A DNA stretch of 64,000 nt from Devosia sediminis (GTDB lineage: Bacteria > Pseudomonadota > Alphaproteobacteria > Rhizobiales > Devosiaceae). The stretch's first letter is position 1; each line of letters opens with the position of its first letter. A program made the position numbers and the translations under genes. The stretch is from positions 744,001 through 808,000 of the forward strand of contig NZ_JAEKMH010000001.1 in assembly GCF_016411825.1 (NCBI RefSeq), given 5' to 3'. The notes under the pieces were generated by a model. It saw nothing but the letters and a program-made list of their open reading frames with translations. It was not told the DNA's origin and made no database searches. Positions 36,306-44,600 of this stretch are shown piece by piece.

Positions 36306-37106
36306 ATGTCGGAAGACCGTGAAATCCGGCGCGTTCGGGCGCTGTTCCTGTCTGACGTGCATCTGGGCATGAAGCCGGTCCGCAGCGCCCAGCTCGCCGA
36401 TTTTCTGAAGGCACACGACGCCGAAACCATCTATCTCGTGGGCGATATTCTCGATGGCTGGCGGCTGGCCAAGCAATGGCACTGGCCGGCCCAGTACAAC
36501 GAGCTGATCCAGCTCATGCTCGACAAGGCCGCGGCGGGAACGCGCATCGTCTACCTGCCGGGCAATCACGACGAATTCCTGCGCGAATATCTCGGCACCT
36601 ATTTCGGCGAGATCGAGCTGGTCGACCGCACGATCCACACATCAGCGACCGGCAAGACCTATCTCGTCATCCATGGCGACCAGTTCGACGTGGTGGTGAT
36701 GAACATGAAGTGGCTCGCCCATGTGGGCGACTGGGCCTATAACGCGGCCCTGCGCGTCAACATTGCCATCAACTGGGTGCGCCGGCGTATCGGGCTGCAA
36801 TACTGGTCGCTGAGCGCCTGGGCCAAGCAGAAGGTCAAGAATGCCGTCTCGGTCATCGGGCGCTTCGAGGAGGCGCTGGTGCACGAGGCCAAGCAGGTGG
36901 GCGTCGATGGCGTCATCTGCGGCCATATCCACTTCGCCGACATTCACGACCGGCTGGGCATCCAGTACATCAATACTGGCGACTGGGTGGAGAGCTGCAC
37001 GGCCATCGTCGAGAATCACGACGGGCATTTCGAGCTGATCAAGTGGACCGAAATGGTCACCGCTGAACCGCGCAAGACCCGCTTGCGCAAGGTTGCCGGG
37101 CAGTAA
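36306..37106 (+). CDS. LpxH-like metallophosphoesterase
   Basis: 266 residues of the calcineurin-like fold. Metal ligands are Asp17 and His19 (SDVHLG), Asp47 (GDILDG), Asn87 and His88 (GNHDE), and the histidines in VIHGDQFD and CGHIHFA. The pattern matches UDP-2,3-diacylglucosamine hydrolase relatives (lipid A pathway), but related proteins act on other lipid substrates. A glycosyltransferase gene follows after 88 bases, so they may share a lipid or cell-wall role. Confidence 0.8.
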   Translation: MSEDREIRRVRALFLSDVHLGMKPVRSAQLADFLKAHDAETIYLVGDILDGWRLAKQWHWPAQYNELIQLMLDKAAAGTRIVYLPGNHDEFLREYLGTYFGEIELVDRTIHTSATGKTYLVIHGDQFDVVVMNMKWLAHVGDWAYNAALRVNIAINWVRRRIGLQYWSLSAWAKQKVKNAVSVIGRFEEALVHEAKQVGVDGVICGHIHFADIHDRLGIQYINTGDWVESCTAIVENHDGHFELIKWTEMVTAEPRKTRLRKVAGQ

Positions 37107-37194
37107 CACCGTCGCCTCAGCGTCACCCCGGCGTCATACGCGCGACGCGTGAGGGGGGCACGATCCTGGCATTGCGAGCAATCGTGGTGCCGCC

Positions 37195-38253
37195 ATGGAC
37201 ATCGATCCCAGCCGTTCCTCCCGTCGCATCCTCATCGTCACCGATGCCTGGCGACCGCAGATCAATGGCGTGGTGCGCACGCTGGAAAGCCTTGCCGCGC
37301 AGTTGCGAAGCTGGGGGCATGAGGTGAGCTTCCTCACCCCCGAGCCGTTCTGGACCGTGCCGGTGCCGACCTATCCAGAAATCCGGCTGAGCCTCGTGTC
37401 GCGCCGGACCGTGTTCCATTTCATGGCGCGGACACGCGCCCATCACATCCACATTGCCACCGAGGGGCCGCTGGGCCTTCTGGCACGGCGCTATTGCCTC
37501 GAGCGCGACAAGGCCTTCACCACCAGCTTTCACACCCGCTTTCCCGAATATGCCTCGGCCCGTCTCCCGGTGCCCGAGGAGTGGAGCTATGGCTACCTTC
37601 GCTGGTTCCACGACCCGGCAGCCGCAACCATGGTGCCGACGCTGTCGCTGCGCGATGAACTGCTGGCCCACGACTTTTCGCATCTGACCCTCTGGGGCAG
37701 GGGCGTGGACGGCAATCGCTTCCGTCCGGGCCCCAAAACCATGTTCACCGACCTGGCCGGCCCGCATCTGCTGTATGTCGGCCGCGTATCGGCGGAAAAG
37801 AACGTCACGGCCTTTCTCGACCTCGACGTGCCGGGCAGCAAGATCGTGGTCGGCGACGGGCCGGATCGGGCGCATCTCGAGCGCGCCCATCCCGATGCAC
37901 GCTTTGTGGGTTACCTGCATGGCGAGGCGCTCGCCGCGGCCTATCGCAGCGCCGATGTGGTCGTGTTCCCGAGCCGCACTGACACCTTCGGCAATGTCGT
38001 CACCGAGGCGCTGGCTTCGGGCACGCCGGTCGCGGCCTATCCGGTGACCGGACCGCGCGACATTCTCACCGACCAGCGGGCGGGCACAGTGTCGGAGGAC
38101 CTGGCGGTGGCCGTGCGCCGATCGCTGACGCTGCGTCGCGAAGATGCGCGGGCACTGGGCGAGCAGTTCACCTGGTCGGCCAGCGCGCTGCAATTCCTGT
38201 CCGCCCTGGTCCCTGCAACGTTGCAGCAACGTCGCCTGACAAAAGCTGGCTAG
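37195..38253 (+). CDS. GT4-family glycosyltransferase
   Basis: 352 residues. It has the N-terminal PQINGVVRTLESLA loop, a central TLSLRDELLAHDF region, LLYVGRVSAEKNV at the domain linker, and VVFPSRTDTFGNVVTEALASGTPVAA containing the retaining-enzyme E-x7-E type motif. This is the group that transfers sugars (mannose, glucose or glucuronic acid) from nucleotide-sugars to lipids. In several Hyphomicrobiales an enzyme of this type makes glycosyl-diacylglycerols when phosphate is short; that function here is inference. Confidence 0.82.
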   Translation: MDIDPSRSSRRILIVTDAWRPQINGVVRTLESLAAQLRSWGHEVSFLTPEPFWTVPVPTYPEIRLSLVSRRTVFHFMARTRAHHIHIATEGPLGLLARRYCLERDKAFTTSFHTRFPEYASARLPVPEEWSYGYLRWFHDPAAATMVPTLSLRDELLAHDFSHLTLWGRGVDGNRFRPGPKTMFTDLAGPHLLYVGRVSAEKNVTAFLDLDVPGSKIVVGDGPDRAHLERAHPDARFVGYLHGEALAAAYRSADVVVFPSRTDTFGNVVTEALASGTPVAAYPVTGPRDILTDQRAGTVSEDLAVAVRRSLTLRREDARALGEQFTWSASALQFLSALVPATLQQRRLTKAG

Positions 38254-38337
38254 GGGCAGAATTGCCCTTGCTTCGGGCGCAATTGCGAGTCAGTGGAAGA
38301 AACGCGGCGTGCTTCCCTGCGCCGGGAGTCCTTTTCA

Positions 38338-39528
38338 ATGTCACCGGCCTTGTCGCGCTTGGATACACCCGAGCTGCGCGCTTCCATTTATCAGTTTACG
38401 GTCTATCTGCCCGGCGGCGTCGCCTCCGTTTTCCTTGGCATCTGGCTCAATGAGCATGGCCTGCCGGCCGATCAGATCGGCATCATCAATGCGCTGCCGA
38501 CGCTCGCGCTGCTCTTGCTGAACATGATCGTGGGGCGCGTTGCCGATCGCGCGGATGACTGGCGCACGGCGCTGATCGTCATTTCCATGGTTTCGGCGCT
38601 GGCGCCGCTGCCGCTTTACTTCGTCTCGGAATTCTGGGGCATCCTGCTCGTCTGGTGCCTCTGCGCCACCAGCAATGGCCTCGTGGCCCCGGTCATCGAT
38701 GCCGCCACGGTGCGCATGGCTCGTCGCAATGGCAGCGATTTTGGCGCCATCCGGGCCTGGGCGACAGTGGGCTATATCGTCGGCGCCGGCGGGCTGGGAT
38801 TGCTGCTGAATCTCCTGGGTTCGGCGGCCTTCGTGTCGCTCTACGTCGCCATGGTGGTGTTGCGCGCCGTCCTGTCTTTCCTGCTGCCGCGCTTCCGCGC
38901 GCCGTCGCCTAAAGTGACGTTGGCCGATGCGGCGCCGGACGCCGTGCCGAGCAAGCTGCGCGATGCGCTGCAGCCGTGGTTCGTACTGCCGCTCCTCGCC
39001 TTCGCATTGGTCAATTCCTCCAATGCGATTATCGGCAGCTTTGGCGCGCTGCTCTGGCACGAGAACGGCATTCCGAGCTATTTCCTCGGCCCGCTGCTGG
39101 GCTTTGCGGCTGTCGGCGAAGCGGTACTGATGTTCGCCTGGCGGCGCTTCGGCGGCCGCGTCACGGCCCGCAACATGATCCTTGCGGGCGCGATTGCCGG
39201 CCTCGTGCGCTTCACCATCATGGCGTTCAACCCGCCCGTGGAAGTGCTGTTCATGACCCAATTGCTGCATGCCTTCAGCTTCGGCATGGGCTATTTCGGC
39301 GTCGTGCACTTCATCGCCAACTGGACCAACGAGGCCAATGCTGCCGAGGCCCAGGGCTTTGCTAACATGCTCAACCAGGCCATGGCCATGACCGCGCTGG
39401 TGGTGTTCGGCGTGCTGGTGGAGTTTTTCGGGGCACAGGCTTTCTTCTATTCCACCGTCACCTCTTTGCTTGCCGTCTGCTGCGTACTGCTCTCGCTCAA
39501 GCTCCGGCCGCCCAAGGCGCTGGTCTGA
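38338..39528 (+). CDS. MFS transporter, first of a tandem pair
   Basis: ATG 38338 is preceded by GGGAG. The 396-residue protein has twelve predicted helices. The conserved loop LNMIVGRVADRADDWRTALI between helices 2 and 3 carries the MFS signature. Proteins of this LacY-like subgroup (MFS_1_like) include phenylpropionate and nucleoside-like permeases; the substrate is unknown. A paralog with matching loops follows 50 bases downstream. Confidence 0.85.
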   Translation: MSPALSRLDTPELRASIYQFTVYLPGGVASVFLGIWLNEHGLPADQIGIINALPTLALLLLNMIVGRVADRADDWRTALIVISMVSALAPLPLYFVSEFWGILLVWCLCATSNGLVAPVIDAATVRMARRNGSDFGAIRAWATVGYIVGAGGLGLLLNLLGSAAFVSLYVAMVVLRAVLSFLLPRFRAPSPKVTLADAAPDAVPSKLRDALQPWFVLPLLAFALVNSSNAIIGSFGALLWHENGIPSYFLGPLLGFAAVGEAVLMFAWRRFGGRVTARNMILAGAIAGLVRFTIMAFNPPVEVLFMTQLLHAFSFGMGYFGVVHFIANWTNEANAAEAQGFANMLNQAMAMTALVVFGVLVEFFGAQAFFYSTVTSLLAVCCVLLSLKLRPPKALV

Positions 39529-39578
39529 CCCATTCTCCGGCGGCTTTCCGTCGCCACTCGCTTTTTTGAAGGCCGATC

Positions 39579-40769
39579 ATGTCCCGCGCCCTGACCCTGT
39601 CGCAACCGACGCCGACGACGCGGGCAACGCTTTTCTACCTCACCTTCTACATGGCGCCCGGCGCCTCGGTGATGTTCCTGCCGATCTGGCTGAGCGAGAA
39701 GGGCATCACGCCCGAGCAGATCGGCATCATCAACGCCGTGCCGATCTTCGTCATCCTGCTGTTCAACCTGTTCATCGGCCGCATCGCCGACCGGGCCAGC
39801 GACTGGCGGCAGGTGATCGTCATCGGCGCCCTGATTGCCGGCATCGTTCCCATCGGGCTCTTCTTCGTCAGCGAGTTCTGGGGCGTGCTGCTGTTATGGA
39901 CGCTGACCGTGCTGCCCATAGGCGCCATCACCCCGGTGCTGGATGCGGCGGTGATGCGGCTCGCCACCCGCACCGGTGGGGACTATGGCTTTATCCGCGC
40001 GTTCGGCACCGTCGGCTACATGGTCTTCAACGGCCTGACCGGGTTCCTCGTGGTCTGGTACGGCCCGGCGGTTTTCGTGCCGCTCTTTGTCGGGCTGGCG
40101 CTGCTCCGGGCGCTGGTGTCGCTGCAACTGCCGGCCTTCCGCGCGCCGGCGGAAGAGCCCACCGTAGCGGCAGTGACGGGCAAGGTGACGGCCAGCTCGC
40201 TGCGCGAGATCGCCAAGCCCTGGTTTATCCTGCCGCTGTTCGGCTTCTGCATGATCTTCGGCACGCATCTGGTGCTCAACGCCTTCGGCTCGCTGCTCTG
40301 GAAAGAGCAGGGCATTTCCGAAGCGGTGATCGGCCCACTGATCGCCATCGGCGCCTTTTCCGAGGCCTTCGTCATGTTCGTCTGGCGCCGCTTCGGCGGT
40401 CGGGTGACGGCGCGCAACCTGATCCTCGTTTCGGCGCTGGCCTCGGTGCTGCGCTGGCTGGCCATGGGCTTTGCGCCCGATGTCGCCTGGCTCCTGCTGC
40501 TGCAGGCGACCCATGGCATCACCTTTGCGCTCGGCTTCATGGGCTGCGTCCACTTCATCGCCAACTGGACCGATGAAGGCATTGCCGCCGAGACGCAGAG
40601 CCTCTTCGTGGTCGGCCAGCAGATCTTTTCCATCATCGCGGTGACCGGCTTCGGCGCGCTGGTGCCGCTCCTTGGCGCCCAAGCCTATTTCGTTGCCTCG
40701 GCCTTCGCCCTGGTCGGCGCCTTCTGCATCTGGCTATCGCTGCGAATGCAGCCACCCAAGGCGGGTTGA
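39579..40769 (+). CDS. MFS transporter, second of a tandem pair
   Basis: 396 residues, same length and layout as the preceding gene. Shared segments include QIGIINA, the loop NLFIGRIADRASDWRQVI, VMFVWRRFGGRVTARN and the VHFIANWT(D/N)E motif late in the protein. The two arose by tandem duplication. They probably carry different but related substrates or form a heteromeric pair; sequence does not decide. Confidence 0.85.
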   Translation: MSRALTLSQPTPTTRATLFYLTFYMAPGASVMFLPIWLSEKGITPEQIGIINAVPIFVILLFNLFIGRIADRASDWRQVIVIGALIAGIVPIGLFFVSEFWGVLLLWTLTVLPIGAITPVLDAAVMRLATRTGGDYGFIRAFGTVGYMVFNGLTGFLVVWYGPAVFVPLFVGLALLRALVSLQLPAFRAPAEEPTVAAVTGKVTASSLREIAKPWFILPLFGFCMIFGTHLVLNAFGSLLWKEQGISEAVIGPLIAIGAFSEAFVMFVWRRFGGRVTARNLILVSALASVLRWLAMGFAPDVAWLLLLQATHGITFALGFMGCVHFIANWTDEGIAAETQSLFVVGQQIFSIIAVTGFGALVPLLGAQAYFVASAFALVGAFCIWLSLRMQPPKAG

Positions 40770-40771
40770 GG

Positions 40772-41506
40772 TTACACGGCCCGAACTTCGGCCAGCCGGC
40801 CAATGGCGTAGTCGTCCTTCCAGCAGACCGCGGCTTCCCACGCGGCGGCGGCCTGTTCAGCGGCGTCGCGCGCTTCGCCCATGAGGCCGGCGGCGTTGAA
40901 GGGCAGGGCGAGGTCCAGGTCCGGCACGTCGACATGGGCCTCGTCCCAGTCGATCAAGGTGACCCGGTCGGCGGTCATGATGATATTGGCCGGGTTGGTC
41001 GGATTGCCGTGCACGACAGCAGTCTCGCGGCCCGCCAGCCTTGCCCAGGCATGGCGGCAGCGCGCCACGGCCTCCTCCGGCATGGCGTTGAGATCGATCC
41101 GGGTGCCGGTATCGGCCGTGATGAGATCAGTAGAGCTGCGCCAGCCGGGGCGCTGCGGCCAACCTCCGGTCAGGCGATGCAGCTCGCGCAGCGTTTGCGC
41201 CACGCGTTGCCAGTCCGCCTCACTGCACGGCGGACCGCCTTCGATGAAGCTCATCACCACGATGCCATCGGCAAAGAGCCGGCCATCCGCCGTCGGAATG
41301 GGCATCGGCACCGGAAAGCCTTGGCGGTCGAGATGCGCCAGCAGCTCCGTTTCCCAGGCCAGATCGGCATCCCTCCGCGTGCCGCGGCGCGCGACGGCCT
41401 TCAGACCGTTGAGTCGTACGCTCCAGACGTCGTTGGACGAGCCGCCGGTCAGGGCCTCGATCCGCTCGACGTCGGGCCCCCAATGCCCGAGGCTTTCCCA
41501 TCCCAT
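40772..41506 (-). CDS. Aminoglycoside/choline-kinase-like phosphotransferase
   Basis: ATG 41506 has GGAGGGA nine bases upstream; the longer frame contains a terminator and is not used. The 244-residue protein has GGSSNDVWSV (ATP-binding strand), a catalytic VVHGNPTNPANII loop (His-Gly-Asn in place of the usual HGD, so the usual catalytic Asp is replaced by Asn), and TLIDWDEAHVDVPDLDLAL (metal-binding Asp). Family members phosphorylate small alcohols such as choline, thiamine or aminoglycosides. The HGN change may reduce activity or signal another substrate. Confidence 0.75.
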   Translation of the reverse strand: MGWESLGHWGPDVERIEALTGGSSNDVWSVRLNGLKAVARRGTRRDADLAWETELLAHLDRQGFPVPMPIPTADGRLFADGIVVMSFIEGGPPCSEADWQRVAQTLRELHRLTGGWPQRPGWRSSTDLITADTGTRIDLNAMPEEAVARCRHAWARLAGRETAVVHGNPTNPANIIMTADRVTLIDWDEAHVDVPDLDLALPFNAAGLMGEARDAAEQAAAAWEAAVCWKDDYAIGRLAEVRAV

Positions 41507-41581
41507 TGGTCGCTTCCCTCCACCAAAGCGTCGGAATCTAGCGCAGGGCTTCCTCCCCAGCAACGCGGGCGACCACAACGA

Positions 41582-41609
41582 AAAAGCCCCGGATCGCTCC
41601 GGGGCTTTT
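41582..41609 (-). terminator. Rho-independent terminator, mainly of the GPR-like gene
   Basis: An 11-bp perfect stem (41582-41592 with 41599-41609) with a 6-base loop and A/T tracts on both sides. Lies 18 bases after the stop of the minus-strand GPR-like gene. Confidence 0.88.
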
Positions 41610-41627
41610 GTCATTCATGAAGCTTCC

Positions 41628-44600
41628 TCAGCTCAGGCGGCCGCTGGCATGAGCGAGGGTCGTATAGACCTTCCCCTTGTCCGAGAGCAGGTATTCGCGG
41701 GTTTCGGCGGCCGGGTTGGGGCCGGCGGCAGCGCGCTTCAGCAGTTGCTCGAACTCGGTCATGTAGGCCTGGGCGGTGCGGGCGAAGTCGGGCTCGCGCT
41801 GGATGCGCTTGCGCACTTCGTCATAGGTGCCCTGGCCGGTCAGCGTATAGATGCGGCGGGTGAAGACATTGCTCTCGCCCGACTGGTAGCGGGCCCAGGC
41901 TTCGCCCAGGGCCGCATCGTCGATGGCGCGGGCGATTTCTTCGGACAGACCCGAAAGGGCCTGCGGCTGCTGGCCACCGGCCTGCTTGGCCGAAGCATTG
42001 CGCAGCACGTCGCGGAGCCATCCGCCGCCTTCGGCCTCGATCGGCTGGCGCGGGGCAGGGGCGGGGGCCGCTTGCACGGGCGTGGGTGCCGGAGCCGGCT
42101 GCTCGATCACTGCAGCGCTGCGGATCGGATCGACCAGCGGCTGGCGGGCCGGTTCGGGACGCCAGGCTTCACGCGCGGGTTCCGGACGCTGTTCCTGGCG
42201 CGGCGGCTGGTAGGCCGGCGGTTCGGGCTGGCGCGGCTCGGGGGCACGGGCGGCGCGCTGCGGGGCGCGACGATCGGTGAGATCGTGGCTGGCCGGCTGG
42301 GCGCGCACGATGGCGTTGAGCTCGCTGAGGGCCTCGATCTGCTCGGCAACCACGCGGCGCATAGCGGCGGCGCTGGCGCGGGTTTCCTCGGGCAGTTCGT
42401 TGACGCCACGGGCCAGTTCGGCGCGGGTGGCTTCGAGCTCGCTGCCCACTTCGCGGGCCGTTTCGCGCATGGCGCGGGCGGTCTCAGCGAAGCGCTGGGT
42501 GGCTTCCTCGATGGCGCGCTGCATTTCCATGGCCATGCGCTGCTGGGCTTCCTGCAGGGCCTGGTTGGCGCGGCGGCTTTCGGCATCCGCCGTCTCGTGG
42601 AATTCGCCGAGCTTGCCGGTGACTTCGCCGGTGGTCTCGTCGAGCACGCGGCGCAACTGGCCGGTATTCGACGCGATGGCGTTGCGCACCGAGCTGGTCG
42701 AGTCCGAAATCGTGTCAGCCAGCGAGCTGGTGGTCGAGGTGAGCACGTCGGTGACGCTGCCGGCGGTCGAGGCCAGGACGTCGCTGACGCGACCGGCATT
42801 GTCTTCCAGCGCCGAATTGACCTGTTCGGTCTGGTCGGCAAGGGCCATGCGCACCTGGGCCGAAGTCTGGCTGAGGGCGGCGGCGGCGGCCTCGGCGGCG
42901 CGCTGCACCGCATTGTCCATCTGCGAGACGTTGGAGTTGAGCGCGGAGGTGAAGCGCTCGTTGGTGGCGTAGAGTGCGTCGTTGACGCTGCCGGCGTTCT
43001 TTTCGAGCGCCTCGGTGACCTGGCTGGTGGTCACGGCAAGCGCGTCGGTCACGGTATGGGTCGTGGCGTTGAGCGCCTCGTCCATGGCGCGACGGGCACC
43101 GATCAGGCGGCGTTCGGTATCGTTGACCGTGTCGGCGATCGACTGGGCAAACAGGCGCATGCGGCCGTCGATATCGTCGGCACGAGCGGCAAAGCTCTGG
43201 GCCAGCGCATCCATGGCACCGCGGCGATCCTCGAGGTTTTCGAGGGCGGTGGCGCTCGATGCGTCGAGCGACTGGGCGGCCTGGTTGAGGCCGGCGGCTT
43301 CGGTGTCGAGACGCCCGAGGATCGAGCCGAACTGCTCGACCATGCCGCGGATCGAGCTCTGCAGCGCGCCCACGTGCTGGGTGACCATGGTGCCGGCCTG
43401 TTCGGTCTGGCCCATCGCTTCGCGCATGGTGTTCGAATAGCTGGCCGTCTGCTGGGCGACGCTGGTTTCGAGGCTGGCGAGATTGGCGGTCGAGGCGTCG
43501 AGCACGCGCTGCAGCAGCAGGTTCGAGTCGTTGAGCTTGTTGAGGGCGTTGGTGACGTCGGTGAGGATGCGCGTCGTCGAAACCGACATGATGGCTTCGG
43601 CTTCGCGGGCATTCTCGCCCAGGGCGTCGCGCAGGAGGTTGCCGTGGCTGGCGAGGGCCGTCTGCAGCTCAGCGGACCGGGAATTGACCAGCTCCGAGAA
43701 CTGGCTGGTGTGCTGTTCGACGGAGCGGTTGATGGTTTCGAGGCGGGACTCGATGGCATCGGCGGCGTTGACCGCCCGGACCGAGACCAGTTGGTCGATA
43801 TTGGTGGCCGCCAGACGGATCTGTTCGAGCGCGCCGCGAACGGCGGCGTCCATGCGGTTGGCGGTGTTCTCGACATCGGCCGAGATGGCGCCGGTGGCCG
43901 CGGTGATGCGGGTGGCAATGGTTTCCTCGATGCGGTCGGCGCCCGCTTCGAGATCGGCCATGGACTGGGTGATCGAGGTGCTGATCGAGGCGTTGAGCGC
44001 GGCGAGGCGCTCGGCGGTGATGTCGGCACGGGCGGTGATGGCCTCGGGCAGGGTGCCCAGGCGCTGGTCGACCATGTCGGCAATGGCCTTGCGGGCCGAA
44101 TTGACGCCGGTCTCGATGAGCTCGGCGGCCTGGCGGGCGCTTTCGCCCACGGTGAGGCTGGCGCTCTCGATGCGTGCGGCGACGCCGGCCTCGGCGTCGG
44201 AAATGCGGGTAATGGCGCTGTCGAGACCGGCGCCAAGTGTCTCGTTGACGCTGCCGACCTGGTTGGCGACACGGCTCGACATCTCGTCGAGGCGCGCTTC
44301 CATGCTGGAGGTGACCTGGCGCAGCGACCCTTCGATGCTGTCGCGGGCGCGGGCACCATGCTGGTCGAGCGTGTCGGCCAGTTCGCTGGTGTGCAGGCCG
44401 ATGGTCTCGCCCATCGAGGCGGTGTGGGTCGCCAGTGTGTCGGAAAGGGCCTGGGTGCGGGCGGCAAGCGCGTCCGAAAGCTGCTGGGTGCGGGTATTGA
44501 CCGCGCCGGCCAGTTCCTGGGTGCGCAGATCGAGGCGGCCGACGAGATCGCCGCCGCTGTTTTCGATCTGGCTGGCGAGGGCCGTGGTGCGCTCGTCGAT

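Noticed and set aside
41507..41614. N-terminal extension of the phosphotransferase to 41614
   Set aside because: It runs through the terminator at 41582-41609, and the ATG at 41506 has a good ribosome site.
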